Shown: piece after piece, positions 23,890-33,809 of the stretch
Numbering within the stretch: position 1 is the stretch's first letter
Layout: each line of letters opens with the position of its first letter
Assembly: GCF_902706095.1 (NCBI RefSeq)
Contig: NZ_CACSJP010000001.1
Location: forward strand, 558,001 to 622,000
Reading direction: 5' to 3'
DNA length: 64,000 nt
DNA from: Rhizobium sp. 18065
GTDB taxonomy: Bacteria; Pseudomonadota; Alphaproteobacteria; Rhizobiales; Rhizobiaceae
Made by a program: the position numbers and the translations under genes
Notes under the pieces: generated by a model
Databases searched by the model: none
Seen by the model: only the letters and a program-made list of their open reading frames with translations
Told to the model about the DNA's origin: nothing

Positions 23890-24798
23890 TCACGCGTTCT
23901 GCATGGCCTGCTTAAACTTCTCAAAATCAACCTTCAGGATGATTTCACGAAACTCGTCGAACTTGTCGGCAAGCCGCTTCTTGAGGATCGTTGCGGCCTT
24001 TGTCGCAAATGTCTCCATTTCCTGCTGCCGCTGCATCAGCTCTTCGGCAGCCCGCTGACTCCTTTGCGCCCTGGTCTTCTCTTCGTCGGCCAGCTTTTCA
24101 CGCTTGCGATCCTTGCGGGCCTTCTTTGCGTTCCAACGATTTCTTTCTGCCGTGATGTCCTCATCGGATCTCCCTGCAGCCTGCAACTCTCTTTCGCGGG
24201 CACTCCAAGCCTTCGCTTCTTCCTGTTCTGCGCGCACCTGATCCCGCTTCTTCCGTTCTTCTCCCTTCGCGGATGCGAGGCGAGCTTCGATTTCCTTCTG
24301 CGAAGGTGTGGCGCCGGCTGCGATTTGATTTACGACGGACTGCCGCACCTCCAGCGGCGCGCCCTTTGCGGCAAGCTTGTAGACGGTGGCTGGTGGCAAG
24401 AGATCAACAACCTTGGGAGTATCGGCGAATGCTGCGGCCGCGTTCATGAAATTTTGCGCTGTTCGCTCGGACATATTGAAATGGAACGTCAGCCACGCGC
24501 CGAACTTGCCATGTCGGAGTTTCTCTTTAATTGCGATCAGGTCGCTTCCCGTGTCGATAATGCTCCCCCGCAGCCGGTCGCGGATCTTTCGCGCAGCTTC
24601 CTCTGCTTCTGCGGCAACAGCCTCCGACACACCGGAGTAGTCAAACCTGGTCTCCAACGTGTCCCTGGGCTCCGTCGCCTCGTCAGCTTTGGGGGCTGGT
24701 TCGATAGGCGCCAGCGCTATTTCCATCTCGATCACCGGGTTATTTCCGGAGAGATCAAAATCGTTGAGTGCAAGATCTTGAAGGTCGTAGCTGGTCAT
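23890..24798 (-). CDS. DUF3102 family phage-type protein
   Basis: A 302-residue protein from the ATG at 24796-24798, with AGGA 9 bases upstream. Residues about 70-150 match DUF3102: AARKIRDRLRGSIIDTGSDL, KEKLRHGKFGAWLTFHFNMSERTAQNFMNA, then LLPPATVYKLAAKGAP. The rest is a long charged coiled coil (KGEERKKRDQVRAEQEEAK onward) ending in a short helix. DUF3102 proteins occur in phages and integrated elements, and the helix-turn-helix-like SERTAQNF segment suggests DNA binding. It is in line with the next two genes toward the integrase, all on the reverse strand. Confidence 0.75.
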   Translation of the reverse strand: MTSYDLQDLALNDFDLSGNNPVIEMEIALAPIEPAPKADEATEPRDTLETRFDYSGVSEAVAAEAEEAARKIRDRLRGSIIDTGSDLIAIKEKLRHGKFGAWLTFHFNMSERTAQNFMNAAAAFADTPKVVDLLPPATVYKLAAKGAPLEVRQSVVNQIAAGATPSQKEIEARLASAKGEERKKRDQVRAEQEEAKAWSARERELQAAGRSDEDITAERNRWNAKKARKDRKREKLADEEKTRAQRSQRAAEELMQRQQEMETFATKAATILKKRLADKFDEFREIILKVDFEKFKQAMQNA

Positions 24799-25001
24799 GT
24801 TCTGTGTTCCTGATTGTCGGGTAGAATTTGATAACCGCAATGGTTGCGGATTCGAGAAAAGGGTAGGCGTTCCCGTGCCAGAACCGAGGCGGTGGTCTGG
24901 TTGAAACTGGACACGCGAATAGGTTGGTCGAGTGTCGACCGCATGCTCAGGGTATTTGAGTAAGGAACCCGGCGTTCCCGGCGGGCGTTTCTAAGCGGGC
25001 G

Positions 25002-25508
25002 TCAATCCGCACCAACATTCCATTTTGGAAATGTCCATCGCACCTGAGTGTCGAGTTCAGTCAGCATCTTTTGAAGTTTTATGATTTGAGCAACTGCGCT
25101 TTTTCGCGCAGTTGCTTCCGAAAGGTCGGATTCCTCGATCTCGCGGATCCTGCTTTGAATCTCTGCGCGCTTATAGTCGTTGAGATCCTGGGTGAGGGTG
25201 CTGACCACGTCGCCGAGCAGATCGATAACCATTTCGGCTTTCCCGAGCGAGTTGGAGGCGAGCCGCTTCTGCCCTTCTTCGAGAGCATCGTCAGCGAGCG
25301 GCAGGAGCGGACCATCGTTGGAGAAATCCCACCAATTGTCGCCGAGCATCAAAAAGTGATCGCCAAATCCAGATCTATTCGTTTCACTAAAAAAGTCGGA
25401 AAGGGGTTTTACATACGTCGCCGCCGCCAGAGCATTCTCCGCAGCCTTTTTTGCTTGCTTCTTGCGTGCCCGCAGCTCGCGCATTCGTTCGGTCGATGTC
25501 TTTGTCAT
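25002..25508 (-). CDS. Hypothetical island protein
   Basis: A 168-residue soluble protein with a good ribosome binding site (GGAGA). The N-terminus MTKTSTERMRELRARKKQAKK is a basic helix common in small phage/island proteins that bind nucleic acid. The middle (FGDHFLMLGDNWWDFSNDGPLL) is aromatic, and the C-terminal half is predicted helical coiled coil. No known family. It lies between the DUF3102 gene and the integrase on the same strand. Confidence 0.55.
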   Translation of the reverse strand: MTKTSTERMRELRARKKQAKKAAENALAAATYVKPLSDFFSETNRSGFGDHFLMLGDNWWDFSNDGPLLPLADDALEEGQKRLASNSLGKAEMVIDLLGDVVSTLTQDLNDYKRAEIQSRIREIEESDLSEATARKSAVAQIIKLQKMLTELDTQVRWTFPKWNVGAD

Positions 25509-25771
25509 AGTGCGTCTCCTATAGCGTCACCATAGGGTGACAGTGACGGCGACGTCAATGGGCGAGCTGATTTTTTTATTCTCATCGAACGTGCATGAGT
25601 TTTTCCCAGGGATCCCATCAGCTTCAGCCTTTCCCCCTGACGGCTCAGTGCGTCTCCATGCGAGCGTTGATGCCTCGGTTCTGGCGCGCGGAATTTCCAG
25701 TCCACACGATGCAGAATCGCTGACCGCATCTGGGCCTGTGCGCCAGTCTGGCGCCTGGGCCAAGCGCATAC

Positions 25772-27343
25772 CTAAACGGCAAAGAACGGCAGCCTATCAA
25801 TGGCTTTCTTCTTGGCAATCACGGTGACGTCACCGTAGTCTTCCCCAGCAGTTCTCGATGCGTGACCAGCAATGGCATCCAGGATTCGGCTGTCTATCTC
25901 GACCTCCCGGCCGGTCGTCTTGAAGGCGTGACGCCATCCATGGTTCGGCGAAACTTCGTCAGGGATAATGCCTTCCTTCTGCAGCCAGTTTGAGATGCGC
26001 CCAGATACCGTTTGGGCCGGATCTGCCTTCCGTTTGCCGGCCATAACTGGATAGAAAAGTGGCCCAGATGGCGAGGTCTCTACAAATTCTAGAAATCCCT
26101 TATCAATGATTTGCTTGTGAAGTGGAACGTCCCGATACTGCCGTGTCTTTACCTTGCCAGCCTCGGGCGTGATCCGCATGACCGCAGTATCACCTTCCAT
26201 CCGTATATCTTCTTTGCGCAGCTGCGTAATTTCAGAAATCCGGGCACCCGAAAAGGCGCAAAGGAGCGGAGCCCAGTTCTTCGCTGCACTCGTCTGCGGC
26301 TTTTCTTGTGTCTGGGGATTGCTCGATGGTTTCGGTTGGTAGGCGAGGGAGAACTTCAGGATCCGGGTAGCTTCGTCTCGCGTGAAGCCTTTGGGGCGGT
26401 TCAGCACCTTGGGCGCAACCTTTAGCTTTATGGTTGAGGCAGGGTTCTCGTCCAGTAGGTCGTTCGAGATGGCCCAGTTGAAGACCGCGTTCACGGCCGT
26501 CAGATAGACGTCTTTGACGGTGCGTGGAGATAGCGTCTTTATCTTGGTGTCTTTCCAGGCAACCAACGTCTTCTTATTTATCTTCCGCGCGTCCTTTGTT
26601 TTCGCGAAGGCAATGAGGTCTTCAATCACGGGCCTCCAGCGTTTCTCGGCCTCGGTCCCTTTGCCGTTTGCCTTCAATTCCGTGATGTAGCGATCGAACA
26701 GATTCCTCAATTCGACAGGCGGCAACTCGTCCACTTGGATCTCCGCCGCTACAAGCATCGGGCTGTTTGGTTGTCCGGTATAGTCTCCTTCATCGCGCTC
26801 GGCGGCGCGCGCAAGCGCCTCGAGCTCCGACCCACAAAGAGCCATTGCCAGCCCGCGCCATTCGGGTGTGCCCTGGCTTGCCGTTGTGTTTCCAAGTTGC
26901 GTGTATCGAGTAATACGTTGCCCAACGAGTGTCTCAAGCACACTGTCCGTAAGTCTGCCTGCTGCACCTTCGCGCAGCATTGCTACCAGTCGATCATCGA
27001 TCCCGACGCTGGCATAGGCATGGCTCGTCTGACGAAGCTCGGAGTCGAAGGCCAATCGTTCATGGTAGTTTCTCAAGGCGATCTGATCGACCGGCAGTGG
27101 ATACCGCCCATACTCCACTGGCTTGCCTTGCTGCAAGGCTGCTTTCTCTGCAGCTTGCAAGATCTTGAATCGCAACTGGGCTACTGCTGAGTAGAGCTTG
27201 GAAATGGCAATCTTGCGATCAGGACCTAACGGTTCGCGCAATTCGGTCCGATCGTTAAGGTAGGGTCTCAACGCATTCGGGATAACCAGTCGCGCAAAAT
27301 AGCGACCGTCTCGATTCAACAAATGGCGTAGCTGGCGGGCCAT
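25772..27343 (-). CDS. Tyrosine recombinase (integrase) with DUF6538-type N-terminus
   Basis: A 523-residue integrase. The N-terminus MARQLRHLLNRDGRYFARLVIPNALRPYL is the DUF6538-like arm-binding region found in many proteobacterial island integrases; a core-binding helix bundle follows (about 215-300). Catalytic residues are all visible: the arginine in FSGARISEITQL (about 355), HGWRHAFKT (about 468, H-x-x-R), GHAS (the second histidine) and the tyrosine in GEDYGDVTV (about 503). It starts 90 bases from the right att core and is transcribed away from the tRNA. It should integrate and excise this island at tRNA-Thr. Confidence 0.95.
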   Translation of the reverse strand: MARQLRHLLNRDGRYFARLVIPNALRPYLNDRTELREPLGPDRKIAISKLYSAVAQLRFKILQAAEKAALQQGKPVEYGRYPLPVDQIALRNYHERLAFDSELRQTSHAYASVGIDDRLVAMLREGAAGRLTDSVLETLVGQRITRYTQLGNTTASQGTPEWRGLAMALCGSELEALARAAERDEGDYTGQPNSPMLVAAEIQVDELPPVELRNLFDRYITELKANGKGTEAEKRWRPVIEDLIAFAKTKDARKINKKTLVAWKDTKIKTLSPRTVKDVYLTAVNAVFNWAISNDLLDENPASTIKLKVAPKVLNRPKGFTRDEATRILKFSLAYQPKPSSNPQTQEKPQTSAAKNWAPLLCAFSGARISEITQLRKEDIRMEGDTAVMRITPEAGKVKTRQYRDVPLHKQIIDKGFLEFVETSPSGPLFYPVMAGKRKADPAQTVSGRISNWLQKEGIIPDEVSPNHGWRHAFKTTGREVEIDSRILDAIAGHASRTAGEDYGDVTVIAKKKAIDRLPFFAV

Positions 27344-27358
27344 TGAACTCTTCCATTC

Positions 27359-27377
27359 TGTAACGTCGTTTGTAACG
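27359..27377. promoter_or_regulatory. Putative integrase arm-type sites, right end
   Basis: TGTAACG at 27359-27365 and 27371-27377, matching the heptamers at the left end. They lie between the integrase start and the att core, so they may also overlap the integrase promoter and allow self-regulation. Confidence 0.5.
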
Positions 27378-27433
27378 GAAGAATGAGCATAATGCCCTGG
27401 AATGCAAGGGCTTCAATGATTTCAATGGGATGG

Positions 27434-27458
27434 AATGGTGCTGCTAGAGAGATTTGAA
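27434..27458. repeat. Right attachment repeat inside tRNA-Thr
   Basis: Identical over 25 bases to 2905-2929. It covers the 3' end of the intact tRNA-Thr gene (CCA to T-arm), so the tRNA stays functional because the element brought a matching 3' end. Confidence 0.92.
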
Positions 27459-27510
27459 CTCTCGGCCTCTCCCTTACCAAGGGAGTGCTCTACCCCTGAG
27501 CTATAGCAGC
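27436..27510 (-). tRNA. tRNA-Thr (anticodon GGT)
   Basis: 75 bases including an encoded CCA. Acceptor stem GCTGCTA/TAGCAGC, D-arm AGCTCAGGGGTAGAGC, anticodon stem CTCCC/GGGAG around TTGGTAA (anticodon GGT), T-arm with GTTCAAATC. Its 3' end is the island's integration site. Confidence 0.96.
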
Positions 27511-27675
27511 ATCCGGCGAAGCGGACAGTCGTCGCTTCGGAACGAGGGGCCTATTGCCATAGCTTGATGGCGAGTGCAAGCCGCAAATCGAAATAGGTCT
27601 GCAAGATTTGTGTTTTGCACCGCTCAGCTTGCGAAGTCTCTGGCCAGGGATGCGGTTTTTCGCTATCAGGGCGGC

Positions 27676-27927
27676 ATGAGCGATGATCAGAAAATCCCGG
27701 AAAACCAAGGTTTTTCCACCGCGGCCGCGAAAACCCCGCAAGGGGCGGCGGAAAACGGCGGCAAGCCGCAGCAACTGACCGAGGCCGATCATCGTCGTCT
27801 GCGGGCGGCCAAGAAGCTCAAGGAAAATCTCCAGCGTCGCAAACAGCAGCAGCGCGCGCGCCGCGCCGGCGAGGCCGATGATACCGATGGCCTGCCTGCC
27901 GCAAATTCGTCCAAACCTGCTGATTAA
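27676..27927 (+). CDS. Conserved small basic protein upstream of murA
   Basis: An 83-residue hydrophilic protein from the ATG at 27676 (MSDDQKIPENQG), preceded by AGGG. The N-terminal half is low complexity; the C-terminal half is a very basic helix (HRRLRAAKKLKENLQRRKQQQRARR split by few other residues) that could bind nucleic acid or be a coiled coil. I know similar small proteins upstream of murA in Rhizobiaceae but no function. Longer in-frame upstream starts have no ribosome binding site. Confidence 0.65.
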   Translation: MSDDQKIPENQGFSTAAAKTPQGAAENGGKPQQLTEADHRRLRAAKKLKENLQRRKQQQRARRAGEADDTDGLPAANSSKPAD

Positions 27928-28047
27928 AGGCGAGTGTATGCGGCGAATTGAACCGCTGCCGCTTTTCGTCTAAACACCCATCCTCGCCATCTGGCGTCAT
28001 CCCTTATTGTTCAGGAAAGGCGGGCTCTGCCCGTATCGTAGGCTTAC

Positions 28048-29340
28048 ATGGATCGCATCAGGATTGTCGGTGGCAATGAGCTCAACGGGATCATCCCGAT
28101 TTCCGGCGCCAAGAATGCGGCCCTGCCGCTGATGATCGCCTCGCTTCTGACGTCCGATACACTGACGCTGGAAAACGTCCCGCATCTGGCCGACGTCGAA
28201 AATCTTCTGCGCATCCTCGGCAATCACGGTGTCGACGTCTCGGTCAACGGCCGCCGCGAACACCAGGACGGCTCCTATTCGCGCACGGTGCATTTCACCT
28301 GCCGCACGATCGCCGAGACCACCGCTCCTTACGAGCTGGTGTCGAAGATGCGCGCCAGTTTCTGGGTCATCGGACCGCTGCTCGCCCGCGAAGGCAGAGC
28401 GCGCGTCTCGCTGCCGGGCGGTTGCGCCATCGGCACGCGTCCGGTCGACCTCTTCCTCGAAGGCCTGGCTGCGCTCGGCGCCGAGCTTGAAATCGACAGC
28501 GGCTATATCAATGCAACCGCGCCGAAGGGCGGCCTGATCGGCGCCAACTACACCTTCCCGAAGGTTTCGGTCGGCGCAACCCATGTCATGCTGATGGCGG
28601 CCTCGCTTGCCCGCGGCACCACCGTGATCGGCAATGCCGCCCGCGAGCCGGAAGTGGTCGATCTCGCCAACTGCCTGATCGCCATGGGCGCCAAGATCAC
28701 CGGCGCCGGCACCTCGACCATTACCATCGAAGGCGTGACCAGCCTGTCGGGCGCCCGCCACCGCGTCCTGCCGGACCGCATCGAGACCGGCACCTATGCC
28801 ATGGCGGTCGCCATGACCGGCGGTGACGTGACGCTGGCCGGCACCGATATCACGCTGCTGGATACCGCCGTCGAGGCGATCCGCCGCGCCGGCGCCGAGC
28901 TGATCGCGGTCGACAACGGCATCCGCGTCATTGGCCATGGCAATGTCATCCGCCCGGTCGACATCGTCACCGAGCCTTTCCCCGGTTTCCCGACCGACCT
29001 GCAGGCGCAGTTCATGGGCCTGATGACCCGCGCCCAGGGTGTGTCGCATGTCACCGAGACGATCTTCGAAAACCGCTTCATGCATGTGCAGGAACTGGCC
29101 CGCCTCGGCGCCAAGATCACCCTGTCTGGCCAGACGGCGCGCATCGAGGGCGTGACGCGCCTGCGTGGCGCTCCGGTCATGGCAACCGACCTGCGCGCCT
29201 CGGTGTCGCTGGTCATTGCCGGCCTGGCCGCCGAAGGCGAAACCATGGTCAGCCGTGTCTACCATCTTGATCGCGGCTTCGAGCGCCTGGAAGAGAAACT
29301 CACCCGTTGCGGCGCCGTGGTCGAACGCATCAGCGATTGA
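28048..29340 (+). CDS. murA: UDP-N-acetylglucosamine 1-carboxyvinyltransferase
   Basis: A 430-residue enzyme for the first committed step of peptidoglycan synthesis: transfer of enolpyruvyl from phosphoenolpyruvate to UDP-GlcNAc in the cytoplasm. The N-terminus reads [24 protein letters not shown], including the KN pair that binds UDP-GlcNAc. The active-site cysteine is in [13 protein letters not shown] (about residue 126; Cys115 in E. coli numbering), so it should be fosfomycin-sensitive. The C-terminal repeat ends [12 protein letters not shown]. Full length, no oddities. It starts the conserved core block to tRNA-Phe. Confidence 0.98.
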   Translation: MDRIRIVGGNELNGIIPISGAKNAALPLMIASLLTSDTLTLENVPHLADVENLLRILGNHGVDVSVNGRREHQDGSYSRTVHFTCRTIAETTAPYELVSKMRASFWVIGPLLAREGRARVSLPGGCAIGTRPVDLFLEGLAALGAELEIDSGYINATAPKGGLIGANYTFPKVSVGATHVMLMAASLARGTTVIGNAAREPEVVDLANCLIAMGAKITGAGTSTITIEGVTSLSGARHRVLPDRIETGTYAMAVAMTGGDVTLAGTDITLLDTAVEAIRRAGAELIAVDNGIRVIGHGNVIRPVDIVTEPFPGFPTDLQAQFMGLMTRAQGVSHVTETIFENRFMHVQELARLGAKITLSGQTARIEGVTRLRGAPVMATDLRASVSLVIAGLAAEGETMVSRVYHLDRGFERLEEKLTRCGAVVERISD

Positions 29341-29484
29341 TCGGCCCCCAAGTCTTTTTGCCCCATTGCCCGGTTGCCACTGGACAAGCGGCAACCTATG
29401 TCAAAAGGATGTGAGGCAGTCGCAGGACGGACGCGGTCGCAAAGATCCGCCGCCTGGGGCTGCCGTTGATACGGGCAGGATGAC

Positions 29485-29946
29485 ATGACGGATTTGAAGC
29501 TTCTGGCGCTTGATACGGATGATCTCTCGATCATCTCCGCCCATATGCAGGATGCGGTGTTCAAGACCGGCGATCTGGCCTTTGCCCCGCGTCCCGGCCT
29601 GTTTTCCCTGACGGTCAATCGTTTCGTCTGGGAAAAGGCCGATGCTTCGGCCCGGGGATTGGTGAAGGGGGCCGACAAGGGTTATGAGCGCCATCGTGCG
29701 GTGCTTGGCTTCAAGCGCGTTTCGGCCGTGCGCTCGATCGGCTTTGACCGCAGCGGCGCCGACGAGGTCCTGTCGCTGCTGGCCATCCGCTTTGTCGCCA
29801 AGGGCGAGGGACCTGATGGCGTCATCGAACTGGTCCTGTCCGGTTCTGGCATGATCGCGCTTGATGTGGAATGCATCGAGGCACAGCTGACCGATACCGG
29901 CGGCGCCTGGGGCACGGGGTCCAGACCGGACCACAAGGCCGACTGA
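29485..29946 (+). CDS. DUF2948 family protein
   Basis: A 153-residue protein matching the alphaproteobacterial DUF2948 family: LKLLALDTDDLSIISAHMQDAV at the N-terminus, FSLTVNRFVWE, RHRAVLGFKRVSAVRSIGFD-type strands and the C-terminal IALDVECIEAQLTD. Function unknown. It is found between murA and hisD in Rhizobiales, as here, and is probably co-transcribed with hisD. No signal peptide or membrane segment. Confidence 0.9.
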   Translation: MTDLKLLALDTDDLSIISAHMQDAVFKTGDLAFAPRPGLFSLTVNRFVWEKADASARGLVKGADKGYERHRAVLGFKRVSAVRSIGFDRSGADEVLSLLAIRFVAKGEGPDGVIELVLSGSGMIALDVECIEAQLTDTGGAWGTGSRPDHKAD

Positions 29947-30020
29947 CACGGATTTGACGGACGCGCCGGTTGGGATCTGGTGACGGGTCGCACGACATAT
30001 TGAGAAGGAAGAGTGGGGAC

Positions 30021-31319
30021 GTGGCAATCTGGCTGGATCAGGCATCAGGCGATTTCGAGACGCGCTTTGCCGCATTTCTGACGACCAAGCGCGAAGTCTC
30101 CGACGACGTCAATGATGTGGTGCGCAAGATCATCGACGACGTGCGCGCCCGTGGCGATGCGGCGCTCGCCGATTATTCGCTGAAGTTCGACGGCATCGAT
30201 TTCGCTCAGGTGGCGATGCGTGTCACCGAGGCCGAGATCGCCGAGGCGACCGCCGGCATCGCGCCGGAACTGCTCGATGCCCTGACGCTCGCCGCCGAGC
30301 GCATCGAGCGCCATCATGCCCGCCAGATGCCGAAGGACGATATCTACGAGGACGCCATCGGCGTCGGCCTCGGCTCGCGCTGGACGGCGATCGATGCTGT
30401 CGGGCTTTATGTGCCGGGCGGCACGGCCAGCTATCCGAGTTCGGTGCTGATGAATGCCCTGCCGGCCAAGGTTGCCGGCGTGCCGCGTGTCGTCATGGTC
30501 GTGCCGGCCTCCGGCGGCACCATCAACCCGACGGTGCTGGCCGCTGCCCAGATCGCCGGCGTCACCGAGATCTACCGCATCGGTGGTGCGCAGGCGGTGG
30601 CAGCCCTTGCCTACGGCACCGAGACGATCGCGCCGGTCGCCAAGATCGTCGGCCCGGGCAATGCCTATGTGGCGGCCGCCAAGCGCCAGGTCTTCGGTAC
30701 GGTCGGCATCGACATGATCGCCGGTCCTTCCGAAGTGCTGGTGATTGCCGACAGCGACAACAATCCCGACTGGCTGGCCGCCGATCTTCTCGCCCAGGCC
30801 GAACATGATCCGGGCGCCCAGTCGATCCTGATGACCGATGATGCCGACTTCGGCAAGGCGGTCGAAGACGCCGTCGAACGTCAGCTGAAGTCGCTGAGCC
30901 GCGCCGAAACGGCAGCGGCCAGCTGGCGTGACTTCGGTGCGGTGATCAAGGTGGACAGCATTGACGCCTCCGTGCCGCTCGCCAACCGCATTGCCGCCGA
31001 ACATCTGGAACTGGCCGTGGCCGATCCCGAGCCGCTGATCAAGGCGATCCGCAATGCCGGTGCGATCTTTGTCGGCCGCCATACGCCGGAAGTGATCGGC
31101 GATTATGTCGGCGGATCGAACCATGTGCTGCCGACCGCCCGTTCGGCCCGGTTCTCCTCGGGTCTTTCGGTGCTCGATTATGTCAAGCGCACCTCGATCC
31201 TGAGGCTCGGTGCCGAACAATTGCGCCAGCTGGCACCGGCGGCCATTGCGCTGGCAAAATCGGAAGGCCTCGACGCCCATGCGCGTTCGGTGGCGATCCG
31301 CCTCAATCTCGAAGGGTGA
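30021..31319 (+). CDS. hisD: Histidinol dehydrogenase
   Basis: A 432-residue zinc enzyme for the last two steps of histidine synthesis (histidinol to histidine, two NAD+). The GTG at 30021 (encoding MAIWLDQAS) is chosen because family members start there and a purine-rich GGAAGAGTGGGG precedes it. Key residues are present: [10 protein letters not shown] (zinc ligands Q and H), IAAEHLELA (catalytic E-H), [14 protein letters not shown] (zinc ligand D) and [11 protein letters not shown] (zinc ligand H). It lies 3 bases before the UPF0262 gene. A divergent paralogue is present at 51136-52434. Confidence 0.97.
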   Translation: MAIWLDQASGDFETRFAAFLTTKREVSDDVNDVVRKIIDDVRARGDAALADYSLKFDGIDFAQVAMRVTEAEIAEATAGIAPELLDALTLAAERIERHHARQMPKDDIYEDAIGVGLGSRWTAIDAVGLYVPGGTASYPSSVLMNALPAKVAGVPRVVMVVPASGGTINPTVLAAAQIAGVTEIYRIGGAQAVAALAYGTETIAPVAKIVGPGNAYVAAAKRQVFGTVGIDMIAGPSEVLVIADSDNNPDWLAADLLAQAEHDPGAQSILMTDDADFGKAVEDAVERQLKSLSRAETAAASWRDFGAVIKVDSIDASVPLANRIAAEHLELAVADPEPLIKAIRNAGAIFVGRHTPEVIGDYVGGSNHVLPTARSARFSSGLSVLDYVKRTSILRLGAEQLRQLAPAAIALAKSEGLDAHARSVAIRLNLEG

Positions 31320-31322
31320 GCC

Positions 31323-31796
31323 ATGGCCGACGGCGTCTTCCGGCTCTGCGATGTTGTGCTGGACGAGACCATCGGCCGGTCGACCCCTGACGTCGAGCAT
31401 GAGCGTGCGGTGGCGATCTTCGACCTGATCGAGGAGAATTCGTTCGAGCCGGCCGGCCATGCCGGCGGCCCCTACAAGCTTATGCTGTCGCTGGTCGACA
31501 GCAAGCTGGTCCTGTCGATCAAGACCGAGGCGGGTGCCGATGTCGCCACCCATATCCTGTCGCTGACGCCCTTCCGGCGGATCATCAAGGACTATTTCAT
31601 GATCTGCGAAAGCTATTACGAGGCGATCCGCTCCTCGACGCCGTCACAGATCGAGGCCATCGACATGGGCCGCCGCGGCATCCACAATGACGGCTCGCAG
31701 ACGCTGATGGATCGCCTGTCCGGCAAGATCAAGATCGATTTCGACACCGCGCGGCGCCTGTTCACGCTGGTTTGCGTGCTCTACTGGCGTGGCTGA
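31323..31796 (+). CDS. UPF0262 family protein
   Basis: A 157-residue protein matching UPF0262: [49 protein letters not shown] and the [19 protein letters not shown] block, then a C-terminal [31 protein letters not shown] helix. Conserved in Rhizobiales between hisD and the phosphatase gene; function unknown. It starts 3 bases after hisD and overlaps the next gene by 8 bases, so translation is coupled. Confidence 0.92.
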   Translation: MADGVFRLCDVVLDETIGRSTPDVEHERAVAIFDLIEENSFEPAGHAGGPYKLMLSLVDSKLVLSIKTEAGADVATHILSLTPFRRIIKDYFMICESYYEAIRSSTPSQIEAIDMGRRGIHNDGSQTLMDRLSGKIKIDFDTARRLFTLVCVLYWRG

Positions 31797-32283
31797 CGGC
31801 ATGGCGCCGGACATGCAGGACGCGCCGACCGGGCCGGATCGACTGGACACGCCGGAGCATCGCCGGCCGGGCGCCATACTCTTTGTCTGCGGCATGAATG
31901 CCATTCGCTCGCCGATCGCCGAAGCGCTGGCCCGCGCGCTGTTGCCATCTGGCATCTATATCGCGTCTGCTGGCGTCAAGCGCGGCGAGCGCGATACTTT
32001 CGTCGATGCGGTGCTCGACGAAGAGGGCCTGAGCCTCGGTCGCCGCCAGCCGCAGACGCTCGACGACCTCGAGGACGATTATTTCGACCTCGTGGTGACG
32101 CTGTCGCCGGAAGCCCATCATGCAGCCCTGGAACTGACCCGCTCAAGCGCCGTCGAGGTGGTCTACTGGCCGACGCCGGATCCGACCGGAACAACGGGCA
32201 CGCGCGAGCAGATCCTCGACGCCTACCGCGACGTGCGCGACCGGCTGAAACGCCATATCATCGACCGCTTCGTCGCCCGCTAG
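31789..32283 (+). CDS. Low-molecular-weight protein tyrosine phosphatase family protein
   Basis: A 164-residue protein with the LMW-PTP/arsenate-reductase P-loop near the N-terminus: [18 protein letters not shown], in which C-G-M-N-A-I-R fits C-x5-R. The C-terminal YWPTPDPTG supplies the general-acid aspartate in the typical DP context. It is likely a cytoplasmic phosphatase; substrate unknown. The GTG at 31789 overlaps the UPF0262 gene; an ATG at 31801 is also possible. This gene order before infA is usual in Rhizobiaceae. Confidence 0.88.
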   Translation: MADGMAPDMQDAPTGPDRLDTPEHRRPGAILFVCGMNAIRSPIAEALARALLPSGIYIASAGVKRGERDTFVDAVLDEEGLSLGRRQPQTLDDLEDDYFDLVVTLSPEAHHAALELTRSSAVEVVYWPTPDPTGTTGTREQILDAYRDVRDRLKRHIIDRFVAR

Positions 32284-32529
32284 CGACAGTCGGGGGCCGG
32301 GCATCGAACGCGCGGCCGGCGCGCCTGCGCCAGTGATGACACGCAAAGCGCAAAGCATGGCTTCCCTTTGCCGGCCGATCGCACTAAAAGCCCTCAACGG
32401 CTGCGCGCGAAACAAATTCCAAAAGCCTGATCGACTAGGTTCACAAAGCCCCGGCGATTGTGTAGTTTCCGCGCACATTTTTAAGGGGGCTTGTGCCCCC
32501 AAGCTAAACTCAAGGAAGACAACCGCTCA

Positions 32530-32748
32530 ATGGCTAAAGAAGAAGTCCTCGAATTTCCAGGCGTCGTCACGGAACTCCTGCCGAACGCAACGTTCCGGGT
32601 GAAGCTCGAAAACGAGCACGAGATCATCGCCCACACTGCCGGCCGGATGCGCAAGAACCGTATCCGTGTTCTCGCCGGCGACAAGGTGCTGGTCGAAATG
32701 ACACCCTATGACCTGACCAAGGGCCGTATCACCTATCGCTTCAAGTAA
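32530..32748 (+). CDS. infA: Translation initiation factor IF-1
   Basis: A 72-residue S1-fold protein ([20 protein letters not shown], then HIIA-type strand [19 protein letters not shown] and C-terminal [13 protein letters not shown]), essentially invariant among bacteria. It binds the ribosomal A site during initiation. The ATG at 32530 follows CAAGGAAG. A hairpin (GGGGGC-TTGT-GCCCCC, about 32495-32510) in the leader may be a regulatory or RNA-stability element. Confidence 0.98.
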   Translation: MAKEEVLEFPGVVTELLPNATFRVKLENEHEIIAHTAGRMRKNRIRVLAGDKVLVEMTPYDLTKGRITYRFK

Positions 32749-32774
32749 GGCGTGACGGTCGGTCGCGAGGGGCC

Positions 32775-33395
32775 ATGGAACTGAGACAGAAGCTGATACT
32801 GGCCTCCGGGTCGCCGCGCCGTCTGGACCTGCTCAAACAGGCCGGCATCGAACCTGCGCGCCTGATGCCGATGGATCTCGACGAGACCCCGCAGAAATCA
32901 GAGCATCCGCGTTCGCTGGCCCGCAGGCTTTCGGCCGACAAGGCGAAAGCCGCCCATGAGGTGACCCGACAGGATCTCGCCTGGAAGGACGGCTATATCC
33001 TCGCCGCCGATACGGTCGTGGCCGTCGGCCGGCGCATTCTGCCCAAGGCGGAATATATGGAAGAGGCATCGTCTGCCCTGCATCTGCTCTCCGGCCGCAG
33101 CCACTGGGTGTTTACCGGCGTCTGCCTGATCGCGCCCGATGGCAAGCTGCGCCAGAAGATCGTCGAGACCAAGGTCCGTTTCAAGCGGCTCTCCGGCTAC
33201 GACATCGAGTGTTATCTCGCCTCCGGCCAGTGGCGCGGCAAGGCGGGTGCCTATGCGATCCAGGGCATTGCCGGCACCTTCGTGCAGAAACTCGTCGGTT
33301 CCTATACCAATGTCGTTGGCCTGCCGCTGTTCGAGACCATGCAGATGCTGGCCGGCGAGGGATATGACGTGCATGCCGGCTGGACGGAGGGTTGA
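32775..33395 (+). CDS. maf: Maf-like nucleotide pyrophosphatase
   Basis: A 206-residue Maf/YhdE-family protein. It has the N-terminal [17 protein letters not shown] motif, the central [16 protein letters not shown] with the conserved D-T-V-V, and the C-terminal [31 protein letters not shown] block. The family hydrolyses non-canonical or excess nucleoside triphosphates. It lies 26 bases after infA and 3 bases before yacG, consistent with one operon. Confidence 0.95.
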   Translation: MELRQKLILASGSPRRLDLLKQAGIEPARLMPMDLDETPQKSEHPRSLARRLSADKAKAAHEVTRQDLAWKDGYILAADTVVAVGRRILPKAEYMEEASSALHLLSGRSHWVFTGVCLIAPDGKLRQKIVETKVRFKRLSGYDIECYLASGQWRGKAGAYAIQGIAGTFVQKLVGSYTNVVGLPLFETMQMLAGEGYDVHAGWTEG

Positions 33396-33398
33396 TCC

Positions 33399-33611
33399 AT
33401 GAGCGATGACCAGACCCCGCGCATGGCCAAGGTCGAGCCGCTGCGCAAGGCGCTGCCATGCCCGGAATGCAAGCGCCCGTCTGCGCGCGAACACTATCCG
33501 TTCTGCTCGGACCGTTGCCGCAATCTCGATCTGTCGCGCTGGCTGAAAGGCTCCTACGCCATTCCGGTGGCCGAGGACGAATCCAAGGCGGACGAGGACG
33601 ACTATCGCTGA
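33399..33611 (+). CDS. yacG: DNA gyrase inhibitor YacG
   Basis: A 70-residue zinc protein with four cysteines in LPCPECKRPSA and YPFCSDRCRNLDLSRWL, then the YAIP motif. YacG binds GyrB and blocks DNA binding by gyrase. The N-terminus is slightly long but normal for alphaproteobacteria. It is the last protein gene of the core block before tRNA-Phe. Confidence 0.95.
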   Translation: MSDDQTPRMAKVEPLRKALPCPECKRPSAREHYPFCSDRCRNLDLSRWLKGSYAIPVAEDESKADEDDYR

Positions 33612-33709
33612 TCGCGATTTGCGCTACCCGCGCCCTTGTCGTGATCTCCTTGTTTGAATTGAATTTTCTGCGTTTTTCACATCTTCTTCAAAAAAGTGCC
33701 GCAAGGCGC

Positions 33710-33737
33710 TGGACATGGCCGAACAAGATGTTATAAC
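33710..33737 (+). promoter_or_regulatory. Putative promoter of tRNA-Phe
   Basis: TGGACA (33710-33715), a 16-base spacer and TATAAC (33732-33737), ending 72 bases before the mature tRNA. The GC-rich CCGCTCGC stretch right after the -10 resembles a stringent discriminator. Confidence 0.45.
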
Positions 33738-33809
33738 CCCGCTCGCTCCCGGGGAAATACCCCGGCGGTTTCGACCAGAAACCGGCAGGCTTTGCCAAAA
33801 AGCCGAGAT

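Larger units (their letters stand above)
2930..27433. mobile_element. 24.5-kb genomic island integrated at tRNA-Thr(GGT)
   Basis: It is bounded by the 25-bp repeats at 2905-2929 and 27434-27458, with a tyrosine integrase gene as the last gene before the intact tRNA. Cargo: iron/heme-type uptake operon, several unknown genes, a Rep-like or unknown gene with a repeat-rich region, nuclease, exported ClpP/PAN protein, type I restriction system and phage-type DUF3102 gene. No conjugation genes are visible, so it is probably an integrative island mobilised by helpers, or a relic. The intact integrase and att sites suggest it may still be excisable. Confidence 0.85.

Noticed and set aside
27997..29394. 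Reverse-strand frame of 465 codons opposite murA
   Set aside because: Antisense shadow of a clear core gene; low-complexity Gly/Asp/His/Arg composition.
30045..31553. Reverse-strand frame of 502 codons opposite hisD
   Set aside because: Same reason; hisD motifs are complete on the forward strand.
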